From Mucilaginibacter glaciei (GTDB lineage Bacteria; Bacteroidota; Bacteroidia; Sphingobacteriales; Sphingobacteriaceae): DNA of 64,000 nucleotides. How positions within the stretch are numbered: the first letter of the stretch is position 1; each line of letters begins with the position of its first letter. The stretch spans positions 1-64,000 of the forward strand of contig NZ_JACWMX010000001.1 in the NCBI RefSeq assembly GCF_014773245.1, given 5' to 3'. The notes beneath the pieces were generated by a model, which was given only the letters and a program-made list of their open reading frames with translations, searched no databases and was not told the origin of the DNA. This document shows positions 51,382 to 59,338 of this stretch, in pieces. Made by a program: the position numbers and the translations under genes.

Positions 51382-51633
51382 CTATACGTTAGGGCGGTTG
51401 CCCACTAACCAAAGCAATGCCGCGCCTATAACAATAATACCGCAAACCAAAAACAACAAAAAGTTAATGATGCCTTGCAGGATGCTATATGCGCGCGGCG
51501 AGTTGCCGACTAATGCAGGTATTATTTTATAGTTCAAAAACATTAATACCGCTACCAAAATAATAGCAATTATGAATGCCTCTTTACGATATTGTAGGTT
51601 TTGCAGTATGTTTTGCAAGCGATGTATATCCAT
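51382..51633 (-). CDS. small two-helix membrane protein (83 aa)
   Basis: 83 residues with two hydrophobic helices (EAFIIAIILVAVLMFLNYKI and INFLLFLVCGIIVIGAALLW) and a short charged N-terminus (MDIHRLQNILQNLQYRK). No recognised family. The RLQNILQNLQYRKE start is amphipathic, so the N-terminus probably lies at the inner face. It is convergent with the cold-shock gene and 177 bases from the divergent YtxH gene. Confidence 0.65.
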   Translation of the reverse strand: MDIHRLQNILQNLQYRKEAFIIAIILVAVLMFLNYKIIPALVGNSPRAYSILQGIINFLLFLVCGIIVIGAALLWLVGNRPNV

Positions 51634-51810
51634 TTAAACCCTTGTCATCAAAAACAGAGCCATTAAAAGCGGCCCATATCAGGTAAATATTATCAATTGA
51701 GTTTGTATTAAGGCTAACCTGTACTATTTTAAACTATTTTTTTATTTATTAAACAGTGCGGTATGGTATTTGTTAAAGTTGTAACAAATCATCTACTAAA
51801 AAGTAAGAAT

Positions 51811-52197
51811 ATGAAAGATCAAGCAAAAATTATAGCAGCACTTTTAGTGGGTGCTGCAGCCGGTGCCGCTTTAGGCTTATTATTGGCTCCTGAAAAAGGT
51901 GAAGACCTGAGAGGCGATATCGCTGATTACGTTAACGACCTTATCCAGACAGCTAAAGACAAAGCTCAAACCACTGCAAACAGTGCAAAAGAATATGCAA
52001 GCCATGCAAAAGAGTACGGCAGCGATGTTGTTGATTCTGTGAAATCAAAATTTAACAGTGCTGTTGGCGATGCTGAAGATGCTGTTGATAATGCAAAATC
52101 AAAAGCAACAGACTATGCCGAAAACGGTTATGGTGATGCAAAATCAAAAGTAAAAGCTACAGCTAACGACTGGAACAACTCTATCCAGAATTCATAA
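51811..52197 (+). CDS. YtxH-domain protein
   Basis: 128 residues from ATG 51811; the open frame up to 51763 lacks support. One N-terminal membrane helix with a Gly/Ala-rich motif (AALLVGAAAGAALGLLLAPE, then KGEDLRG), typical of YtxH domains, is followed by a long amphipathic, Ala/Lys/Asp-rich helix (TAKDKAQTTANSAKEYASHA), which resembles LEA-like 11-mer repeats. Proteins of this type are linked to general stress responses. It likely sits at the inner membrane with the repeats in the cytoplasm. Confidence 0.85.
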   Translation: MKDQAKIIAALLVGAAAGAALGLLLAPEKGEDLRGDIADYVNDLIQTAKDKAQTTANSAKEYASHAKEYGSDVVDSVKSKFNSAVGDAEDAVDNAKSKATDYAENGYGDAKSKVKATANDWNNSIQNS

Positions 52198-52214
52198 GCT
52201 TAATTATATGATAT

Positions 52215-52251
52215 AAAAAGCGCCCTTGTCATTTGATCAGGGCGCTTTTTT
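52215..52251 (+). terminator. rho-independent terminator of YtxH gene
   Basis: A 12-bp stem AAAAAGCGCCCT / AGGGCGCTTTTT around TGTCATTTGATC, with T tail. The A run on the other side lets it also serve the M1 peptidase gene from the minus strand. Confidence 0.92.
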
Positions 52252-52274
52252 GTTGGCAATGAAAATTGCTTATA

Positions 52275-54164
52275 CTATTTTACTACCCACGTATTATCAG
52301 CTTTGGTGGCATCAACAAAAATACCTCCATCCAGCGTTACCGATTTAAGGCTTTTGCCGGGCGTAGCCTTGATGGTTAAGTACATTTGTTTTTGATTGGC
52401 CTCCCAAACCTGTGGGCTTTGATGTATGGTTTGCGTAGTACCATCGGCAAAGGTAAGTATGGCATCGAATGGTACGGCATAACCACCCACGTTGTTTACC
52501 GTTAAGGTGTAGCCGTCTTTACCTCTTACTGTTTCGCCAAATGCAAGGTCGATATAGCCATTTGTGAAAAACCAATTGTTGAAAAACCAATTAAGGTTTT
52601 TACCGCTCACGTTGCTCATCGAATTAAAATAATCCCAAGGGATAGGATGTTTGCCGTGCCATCTTTCCATATAACCATGCAGTGCTTTCTTAAATAGATC
52701 GTCGCCAAGCATATCTTTCAACGCAAGGTAGCTTAGTGACGGCTTACCATAGGCATTGTTACCGTAGCCGCCGGTTTGCTCGTTAGACGGCGTTATAATC
52801 GGCAGGTCTTCTGAAGTTGACCGGTCATTTATCCAGCTATTTACCCGGAATTGTTTGTAAAAGTTAGCGGCTGCCTCCGGGCCCTTCTCGTCGATGCCTA
52901 TCAAATATTCCAGTGTGGTAGCCCATCCTTCGTCCATAAAGGCGTAGCGGCTCTCGTTAATACCCATATAAAAGGGGAACCAGGTATGCGCAATCTCATG
53001 ATCTTGCACCAATTGGGCGAAGGAATCATTACCCACCTGGCTGTCGTTTACCATCATAGGGTATTCCATATCGGCAAAGCCCTGAAAAGCCGTCATTTTA
53101 GGGAAAGGATAAGGCACGCCCGGCCAGTTATTGCTAAACCAGCCCAATGCGTTACGCCCATTTTGAACTGATTTTTTAAAATCAGTACCTTTTTCCGAAT
53201 AAGCAGCCTGCAAACTTGCACGGCGGCCGCTTTTCTTGTCGACAACAACACTACCGGCATCCCATAGATAATGATCGCTGATACCTACAGCCATATCGCT
53301 GATGTCGGTAGCCTTCCAGATCCAGGTATTCATGGCGTTTTGCGCCGTGATCTTTTTTGCGGCAAGATCTTCTAACGTAGCAATATGTGTTGTGCTATCG
53401 TCGGTCATTGATTTTTTTAGTTTGTCTGCATAAGTCTTTTGCAAAACCTGCGTTGGATTTTGCAGCGTGCCGGTAGCCCAAACAATGTAGTTCTTCGGCA
53501 CGGTTACGTTAAGGGTGTAATCGTTAAAATCGTTGTAAAATTCTTTCGAATCCACAAATTCTATCCGGTCCCAACCGTTATAATCGTCATAGACAGCTAC
53601 GCGCGGATAAAAATAGGCCAGGTAATAAGTAGTCGAATCGATCATGCCCTCCCGGCCGCTTTGTTTGCTTACATCAAAATGCCAGGCGATGTTTAACTTG
53701 ATCGAATCATGCGGCATTAACGGTGCCGACAAACTAACGGACTGGTTGGTAGATCCCATTGTATTGTTATTCCAGGTTTTCTTTTGCCCGTTAATCAGGA
53801 ACGTGTCTATCTGGATGCCCTGCGTTAAATAATCAGGCCCGGTAAACCGGTCGCGTGCAGCACCTGGGCGGTGAATATTCAGGATCAATTTCATATTGAT
53901 CCTTCTTAGGGTGTCGGGGCTGTTGTTGATATAAGTAACCTGCTCGGCACCCTTTACCATACGGCCCGGCGGGTTGGTGGTGATAGATATATTGTAACGG
54001 CCACGGTTTTGCCAGTATTTTGCGCCGGGTTTACCATCGGCAGCGCGTGTGCCTTTGGTGTAAGCCTGTTTAATATCGCGCGGCATGTACAAGCTTTGCG
54101 CCTGCGTTTGCATCAATGCCATACTGCATAATGCGCTCAGTAATATGGGTTTCAGAATCTTCAT
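52275..54164 (-). CDS. M1-family metallopeptidase
   Basis: 629 residues from ATG 54164, where a signal peptide begins (MKILKPILLSALCSMALMQ, cleavage near TQAQ); the open frame reaches 54230 without support. N-terminal beta domain, then the gluzincin catalytic domain: zinc motif H389-E-I-A-H393 with the third ligand Glu412 in MDEGWATTLEY (HEXXH then 18 residues then E). The start of the catalytic domain shows FQGFADMEYPMM, where the aminopeptidase GAMEN-like motif is replaced by DMEYP. It should be a periplasmic or outer-membrane-facing aminopeptidase. A 21-nt palindrome lies 84 bases upstream of its start. Confidence 0.92.
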   Translation of the reverse strand: MKILKPILLSALCSMALMQTQAQSLYMPRDIKQAYTKGTRAADGKPGAKYWQNRGRYNISITTNPPGRMVKGAEQVTYINNSPDTLRRINMKLILNIHRPGAARDRFTGPDYLTQGIQIDTFLINGQKKTWNNNTMGSTNQSVSLSAPLMPHDSIKLNIAWHFDVSKQSGREGMIDSTTYYLAYFYPRVAVYDDYNGWDRIEFVDSKEFYNDFNDYTLNVTVPKNYIVWATGTLQNPTQVLQKTYADKLKKSMTDDSTTHIATLEDLAAKKITAQNAMNTWIWKATDISDMAVGISDHYLWDAGSVVVDKKSGRRASLQAAYSEKGTDFKKSVQNGRNALGWFSNNWPGVPYPFPKMTAFQGFADMEYPMMVNDSQVGNDSFAQLVQDHEIAHTWFPFYMGINESRYAFMDEGWATTLEYLIGIDEKGPEAAANFYKQFRVNSWINDRSTSEDLPIITPSNEQTGGYGNNAYGKPSLSYLALKDMLGDDLFKKALHGYMERWHGKHPIPWDYFNSMSNVSGKNLNWFFNNWFFTNGYIDLAFGETVRGKDGYTLTVNNVGGYAVPFDAILTFADGTTQTIHQSPQVWEANQKQMYLTIKATPGKSLKSVTLDGGIFVDATKADNTWVVK

Positions 54165-54248
54165 AAATATTGGGGGATTATCGTTTAAATGCCTTTTTAT
54201 AAAGGCAAATTTAAAATGGATTACAGTCAAAGTATAGACTTTTGCGTA

Positions 54249-54269
54249 AACGAATTGTTACAATTCGTT
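54249..54269. promoter_or_regulatory. 21-nt palindrome, candidate operator
   Basis: Perfect inverted repeat with 10-bp arms around a central T (AACGAATTGT T ACAATTCGTT). It lies 84 bases upstream of the M1 peptidase ATG, in the region that should hold its promoter. A regulator binding site or a short hairpin are both possible. Confidence 0.5.
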
Positions 54270-54348
54270 TTAGTTAAATCCTTGCGGGCGTAAAATTTAT
54301 TTTTTTCCTTTGTTGTAAGTTATTTTAGTAGGGGTATTAAATAACTAA

Positions 54349-54383
54349 CAGAGCCGGGCTTTATGCCGGGCTTTGTTTTTTTA
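54349..54383 (+). terminator. terminator-like hairpin without upstream gene
   Basis: ACAGAGCCGGGC pairs with GCCGGGCTTTGT (one G-G mismatch) around TTTAT, followed by T7. The T run is on the plus strand, but no plus-strand gene lies between 54165 and here. It may end a small RNA or limit antisense transcription into the gene at 54395. Confidence 0.5.
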
Positions 54384-54394
54384 TAAGCTATCCA

Positions 54395-54898
54395 TTAGTC
54401 CTTTGTGATATATTCCTTTGCGATGAGTTGGAACAGTTTATCGTTATCAGCCGATTCATCAAAGTTCTCAATCAGCAGCTGCTTTGCCTCATCATACTTC
54501 AGCATCTTGGCAATCATGATCAGCATCCGGTACGAGGTAATGTTCACATGCTCCAGTAGCTGTACGTACAATATCAGGTCAAGATCATTCAAAACCGGCA
54601 TAGTTTGATCTTTATCTATGCAGAACTCATCCTTTATAATAGAGGTAATAGGGTTACATTCAAGGTCTTTAGACGATTCATTAATAATAGCATAGATCTT
54701 TTCCATCCGGTCTATCTGGCTTTGAACATCACCGCCAAACTCTTGCATTGCAAGGCGCAGGCCTTCAAAAGATGCCAGGCTGATCAAATGAGCGAGGCTT
54801 TTTCGTAAAAAACATTTACCGTTATAAATACGGTTGAGGTGATGCAGAAAGATAGCCTTTAAATAGGCTTTGTCGGGGATGTTGTGATTTGCAGGCAT
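54395..54898 (-). CDS. divergent ferritin-like DUF892-type protein, apparent loss of metal ligands
   Basis: 167 residues, all-helical. Its layout follows the YciE/YciF (DUF892) family: a first helix (IFLHHLNRIYNGKCFLRKSL), a second with MQEFGGDVQSQIDRMEKIYA, and a third with LLEHVNITSYRMLIMIAKML. The Glu and His residues that bind the di-iron site in DUF892 proteins, and are present in the copy at 61519, are mostly replaced (for example HLEQTKGH becomes AMQEFGGD). It is probably a non-catalytic relative. It stands alone, with a GTTCA repeat cluster just upstream. Confidence 0.6.
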   Translation of the reverse strand: MPANHNIPDKAYLKAIFLHHLNRIYNGKCFLRKSLAHLISLASFEGLRLAMQEFGGDVQSQIDRMEKIYAIINESSKDLECNPITSIIKDEFCIDKDQTMPVLNDLDLILYVQLLEHVNITSYRMLIMIAKMLKYDEAKQLLIENFDESADNDKLFQLIAKEYITKD

Positions 54899-54950
54899 GG
54901 TATTTAAATAATATTTTTATCTATACTCTTTTTCTCCTTTTTTCTCCAAT

Positions 54951-54996
54951 TCATGTTCACGTTCATCACATGAACACCGTGAACAAATGTGAACAT
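54951..54996. repeat. GTTCA palindromic repeat cluster (second copy)
   Basis: Direct copies ATGTTCACGTTCAT are followed by inverted copies ATGAACACCGTGAAC and ATGTGAACAT. The complement shares TGTTCACGGTGTTCAT with the element at 34270, so the two are copies of one dispersed element in opposite orientation. The rest of the 306-base gap 54899-55204 has a short open frame that I do not support as a gene. Confidence 0.7.
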
Positions 54997-55204
54997 CTCA
55001 TAATCAGCGGTTTAGTAAAGTATACTATTGTGTTTACTGACAGCCTTACGCCACCATCTATATGGATGGCCAATCGCCGGGCGAAACATGCAGACCGGGA
55101 AGAGGCAGTAAAATTGAGCAAAATTAAAAACTAAAAGCAGTATAAAGATAAATTAATTAACGTTGTTAGCGTATTTGATACCTTTGCAAACTACTACACA
55201 AACT

Positions 55205-56152
55205 ATGAGATATAAATTAGGTGATTTTGTGCGTTTTGTTGATGAGAAGCTGGAAGGTTATATAACCAAGATCATTGACGAGCAGATGATAGGGGTAACG
55301 GTGGAGGATGATTTCGAGATCCCGGTTTTGGCAAGTAAAGTTACCTATGTACACGGGCATGGCGCGGCCAGTCACGATGAAGAGGCCGTAACGCAAACCA
55401 GTGCCATCACTACCGGTGAATTTAAAAGCAAAGGGGTACACATCGCTGTAATTGCCGATGTTAAAGCGAATGCGCTGGTACATTTGTACCTGGTTAACGA
55501 AACCTCTTTCCAACTGTTGGCATCTGTTGTAACAGATGCGCAGAAAACCATTAAAGGGGAGTTTGTGGGGATGATAGAGCCACAATCGGCAGTAAAAGTT
55601 TATTCGGCCAAACTATCCGATCTGCAGCTATGGCCAAAGTTTATTTTCCAGGTGTTGTTCCATACCCGCCAAAACCAGCCGCTTGAATTACCCCTTAACG
55701 TTACCGAACAATTTAAAGCCAAAGATTTTGCGGGCGCTAAAAAGATTGTGCCGATATTAAAACAACAAGGCTGGCTGGTACAATTAGATCAGCCGGAATT
55801 AATTATCGATGCCGAAAAGCTGAAGGAAAGCTTTTTTAAACCCGCCGAAGAGAAGCAAGTGGTACAAAAGCCGGTAGCAGAGCTTGACCTGCATATCGAA
55901 AAACTGCGCGACGATCATCAGTTTTTAGGCAGCAGCGAAATGCTGAACATTCAGGTGAATGCCTTTAAACATGCGCTTGATGGTGCTATAGTACACCAGA
56001 TGCCCGATATTACTTTTATTCATGGTACAGGCAACGGTATTTTAAAACATGAATTACACAAGCTGTTAAGTAAGCACCCTAAAGTACAAACCTTTATGGA
56101 TGCCCGTAAAGAGAAGTTTGGTTACGGTGCTACAAAGGTGGTGTTGAAATAG
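55205..56152 (+). CDS. DUF2027/Smr-domain protein (MutS2-tail-like)
   Basis: 315 residues from ATG 55205; the frame to 55163 is not supported. The N-terminal part is DUF2027 (KLGDFVRFVDEKLEGYITKI, VTVEDDFEIPVLASKV). The C-terminal 85 residues are an Smr domain: ELDLHIEKL (the LDLHG-like motif), NAFKHALDGAIVHQ, ITFIHGTGNGILKHELHKLL (HGxGxG) and FGYGATKVVLK. Smr domains are nucleases or RNA-binding modules. This combination is typical of Bacteroidota; its role is unknown. Cytoplasmic and apparently monocistronic. Confidence 0.88.
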   Translation: MRYKLGDFVRFVDEKLEGYITKIIDEQMIGVTVEDDFEIPVLASKVTYVHGHGAASHDEEAVTQTSAITTGEFKSKGVHIAVIADVKANALVHLYLVNETSFQLLASVVTDAQKTIKGEFVGMIEPQSAVKVYSAKLSDLQLWPKFIFQVLFHTRQNQPLELPLNVTEQFKAKDFAGAKKIVPILKQQGWLVQLDQPELIIDAEKLKESFFKPAEEKQVVQKPVAELDLHIEKLRDDHQFLGSSEMLNIQVNAFKHALDGAIVHQMPDITFIHGTGNGILKHELHKLLSKHPKVQTFMDARKEKFGYGATKVVLK

Positions 56153-56170
56153 ACATTGAAGCAATGGGCA

Positions 56171-56204
56171 GTAAAGCACTCACCCTTAAGGGTGAGTGCT
56201 TTAC
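56171..56204 (+). terminator. 34-nt perfect palindrome after Smr gene
   Basis: GTAAAGCACTCACCCTT followed at once by its exact complement. It forms a 17-bp stem with no loop bases, and has only a short T stretch (TTTAC) beyond. It lies 18 bases past the stop, so it is probably a terminator-like hairpin, but an inverted-repeat binding site cannot be excluded. Confidence 0.6.
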
Positions 56205-56387
56205 TGCATTTAAACATTAATATCCCAAATTAGCAGTTCACCCGCTCCATCAGCAAGCCCATTTTACTGCTATGGCATAATTTAGCGCTCTATTTAACAT
56301 TAGTGTTATCAAGTTGAAACATTTGTGGTATTGGTTATCAGCCTACCTTAGGCTATATTTAAAAACTAAATTAGCCTAATAACACCT

Positions 56388-58781
56388 ATGCTTCATTTAA
56401 ATTTAAGGGCCGGTAAATTTCTGGCACTCATGCTTTGTGTATTTGTTTTCAGTAACGCAAATGCCGGTGTGTTGTCTTTCACAAAAACAGCCAACAGTGT
56501 AACTTTCAAACTCGATAAAGGATTGATGAAGATCAATATCTGCCGGGCAGATATTGTAGAAATAAAATTTACCATCCTCAACTCCTTTAACGAAAAGGAA
56601 TCGTTAGTGGTGAACAATAAGTGGGCACAGCCTACTGCCTTCCAGGTAAAGGATGGCAAAACCGATGTGCTGATCACTACCGCAAAACTGAAGATCAGCA
56701 TCAACAAAGCTACCAACGCCATTACCTATATGGATTTGGCGGGCAAGGTGATCACCGCCGAAGATAGCAGCAACAAAAGCATGCAGGCCGCTACTATTGC
56801 GGGCATTGAAACTTACAATTGTACCACCAGCTTTAAGTCACCGGCCGACGAAGCATTGTTTGGTATGGGCTGCCACCCTTTAGATTCGCTTTCCATAAAT
56901 TATAAGGGCCGTAACCAGGATATGGCCATTAAGTATTTAACCGGCGCTATCCCTGTAATGCTGTCTACAAAAGGTTACGGGCTGATGTGGGATAACTATT
57001 CGGCATCTAACTTTTACGGTGCAGAGGCGGGTAACACCCAATTCAAATATGTATCAGAAAGCGGCAAACAGGTAGATTATTACTTTTTTTACGGGCCGGA
57101 TTTTGATCACATTATCGATTCTTACCGCATCTCCACGGGCAAGGCGCCCATGTTTGGTAAATGGGCTTACGGCTTGTTCCAATCACAAGACAGGTACCTG
57201 AGCGAAGCGGAGATATTAACCGTGAAAGACAATTACCGTAACAACCACATCCCGGTTGATGTGCTGGTGCAGGACTGGTATTACTGGGACCCCTTGCCTA
57301 TCGGGTCGCACATCATGAAACCCGAGCGTTATCCGCACCCCAAACAACTGGTAGATGCACTGCATAAGGCTAACCTGCATGCCATGATCTCGATATGGCC
57401 TGTGTTTGGAAAAGGCACACCCAACTATGATGCTTTAGAAAAAATGGGCGGCCTCACCAGCATCACCTGGGATAATGTGGTTACCCATACCTTTGATACT
57501 TATTATGACGCACATAACCCCAAAGCCCGCGAATTATACTGGCAGCAGGCACGCGATAGCCTGGTGAAACGCTACGGCTGGGATGCCTGGTGGATAGACC
57601 AGTGCGAACCGGATAACGGCGCCTTGCTTGACGAGCGCCGTAAAGCTGATTTCTCGATAGGTAAGGGAATCGATTATTTTAACACTTATTCGTTACAGCA
57701 TACAAAGGGTGTTTACGAAGGCTGGCGCAGGGATATCCCCAACAAAAGGGCGTTCTTTTTGGTGCGCCAGTCGTTTGCCGGCGAGCAGCGCAACGCGGCC
57801 ACCTTATGGTCGTCGGATATTGAATGTACGTTTGCCAATTTCAAAAACCAGGTGCCGCAGGGTATCAATGCCTGTGTATCGGGCATCCCGTATTGGACGT
57901 CTGATATCGGCGGTTACCACTACAAATGGTCGGCGCCCGATTGGTCTAAACCCGAGTTTAGGGAATTGTTCACCCGTTGGTTCCAATTTGGGGCATTCAG
58001 CCCTATATTCCGCATCCACGGAAAGGGCGAGCGGGCAATTTTCTCTAAAAACTGGGACGAAGATACCCGCAAAACCCTGCTGAACTTTGATAACCTGCGC
58101 TATCGCCTGCTGCCTTACATCTACTCGTTAGCAGGCCGCGTAAATACGGATAACTATACCATGATGCGTTCATTAGCCTTTGATTTTAAGGATGATGCCA
58201 AGGTTTACGGCATACCAGACCAGTACATGTTTGGCCCGGCGTTTTTGGTAAACCCGGTTACGGCGCAATTGTATACCGGTAAAGATGCCGGCAGTAAAGC
58301 AAAAACCCGCAACGTTTACTTGCCGAAGGCAACCAAATGGTATAACTTCTGGACGGGCGAAATAAGCAACGGCGGCCAAACCCTAAACGTTAATGTACCT
58401 ATGGATATGATGCCTCTTTACGTAAAGGCAGGCTCAATTATCCCGATGGGGCCGGTAATGGAATACGCTACCGAAAAACCTGCCGATAAAATTGAACTGC
58501 GTATTTACCCTGGCGCCAACGGCGAGTTTAAGTTTTACGAGGATGAGAATGATAACTATAATTACGAAAAAGGGGCGAAGGCAACTTTTGAATTCAACTA
58601 TAACGACAAACTACGCCAGCTAACCATATCGGCCACCAAAGGCAGTTTTGCGGGCATGCTGAAACAGCGCGTTTTTGATATTGTGATGGTTAACGGCGCG
58701 CACGGTTCAAACACGTCGGCATCAGCCACAATTGATAAAAGCGTGACGTATACCGGCAAGCAAATGGTGGTAAATTTATAG
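56388..58781 (+). CDS. GH31-family alpha-glucosidase/alpha-xylosidase
   Basis: 797 residues with a signal peptide (FLALMLCVFVFSNANA). N-terminal DUF4968-like beta domain, then the GH31 (beta/alpha)8 barrel with WAYGLFQSQDRY, VDVLVQDWYYWDP, the nucleophile region WWIDQCEPDNG (Asp404), GIPYWTSDIGGYH and FGAFSPIFRIHGKG, and C-terminal beta domains (YVKAGSIIPMGPVMEYATEK, YEDENDNYNYEKG; DUF5110-like). The nucleophile motif W-x-D-x-x-E is more like the alpha-xylosidase branch, but specificity cannot be read safely. It is exported, and no SusC/SusD or other glycosidase gene is adjacent. Confidence 0.92.
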   Translation: MLHLNLRAGKFLALMLCVFVFSNANAGVLSFTKTANSVTFKLDKGLMKINICRADIVEIKFTILNSFNEKESLVVNNKWAQPTAFQVKDGKTDVLITTAKLKISINKATNAITYMDLAGKVITAEDSSNKSMQAATIAGIETYNCTTSFKSPADEALFGMGCHPLDSLSINYKGRNQDMAIKYLTGAIPVMLSTKGYGLMWDNYSASNFYGAEAGNTQFKYVSESGKQVDYYFFYGPDFDHIIDSYRISTGKAPMFGKWAYGLFQSQDRYLSEAEILTVKDNYRNNHIPVDVLVQDWYYWDPLPIGSHIMKPERYPHPKQLVDALHKANLHAMISIWPVFGKGTPNYDALEKMGGLTSITWDNVVTHTFDTYYDAHNPKARELYWQQARDSLVKRYGWDAWWIDQCEPDNGALLDERRKADFSIGKGIDYFNTYSLQHTKGVYEGWRRDIPNKRAFFLVRQSFAGEQRNAATLWSSDIECTFANFKNQVPQGINACVSGIPYWTSDIGGYHYKWSAPDWSKPEFRELFTRWFQFGAFSPIFRIHGKGERAIFSKNWDEDTRKTLLNFDNLRYRLLPYIYSLAGRVNTDNYTMMRSLAFDFKDDAKVYGIPDQYMFGPAFLVNPVTAQLYTGKDAGSKAKTRNVYLPKATKWYNFWTGEISNGGQTLNVNVPMDMMPLYVKAGSIIPMGPVMEYATEKPADKIELRIYPGANGEFKFYEDENDNYNYEKGAKATFEFNYNDKLRQLTISATKGSFAGMLKQRVFDIVMVNGAHGSNTSASATIDKSVTYTGKQMVVNL

Positions 58782-58823
58782 CTGTCTTGATAAACTATTG
58801 CTGTTTACAGCTGTTGATAAAAT

Positions 58824-59294
58824 ATGGATATAAATCAAACTGCCATTATACACGCCGCCCGGATTGGCGAGATCCCGGTTTTAAAGGAACTGGCATCGCA
58901 AAACACCGATTTTAACTTTAAGGATGAGAAGGGTTTTACACCCCTGATCATTGCCTGTTATAACAACCAATACGAGGCTGCAGAGATGCTGATCGATGCA
59001 GGTGCGGATATAAACGGTGCCGACTTCGGTGGCAACACCGCCTTAATGGGGGTTTGTTTTAAAGGTTACACCAACATTGCCCAGTTATTGATTGATAAGG
59101 GTGCAGATCTGAACCGCCAGCACGGTAATGGCGGCTCGGCATTGATGTTTGCCGCCATGTTTGGCAGGAACGATATAATCAAGTTGTTACTGGATAACGG
59201 CGCTGATAAAACGCTGTTAGATAGCAAGGGACTTACTGTTTATGATATTGCTGTTCAGCAAAATAACGAAGGCGCTATCGAGCTACTCAAATAG
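58824..59294 (+). CDS. ankyrin-repeat protein
   Basis: 156 residues, cytoplasmic, made of about four ankyrin repeats: IHAARIGEIPVLKELASQNT, KGFTPLIIACYNNQYEAAEM, GNTALMGVCFKGYTNIAQLL and GSALMFAAMFGRNDIIKLLL. The consensus TPLxxA-x-x-G-x-x-x-x-xxLL-x-GA-D is clear. In many Bacteroidota a single ankyrin protein is linked with catalase, for example as a small ankyrin chaperone of KatA, so its position next to the catalase gene may be functional. It precedes a strong terminator shared with convergent katE. Confidence 0.9.
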   Translation: MDINQTAIIHAARIGEIPVLKELASQNTDFNFKDEKGFTPLIIACYNNQYEAAEMLIDAGADINGADFGGNTALMGVCFKGYTNIAQLLIDKGADLNRQHGNGGSALMFAAMFGRNDIIKLLLDNGADKTLLDSKGLTVYDIAVQQNNEGAIELLK

Positions 59295-59302
59295 TATAAA
59301 AC

Positions 59303-59337
59303 AAAAAACGCCCCTTAAACAAGGGGCGTTTTTTTAT
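59303..59337. terminator. bidirectional rho-independent terminator
   Basis: A 14-bp perfect stem AAAAAACGCCCCTT / AAGGGGCGTTTTTT around AAAC, placed between the convergent ankyrin gene and katE. A and T flanks allow use on both strands. Confidence 0.93.
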
Positions 59338-59338
59338 A

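Noticed and set aside
54889..55134. Plus-strand frame of 81 codons across the GTTCA repeat
   Set aside because: It crosses the palindromic repeat and has no recognisable protein character.
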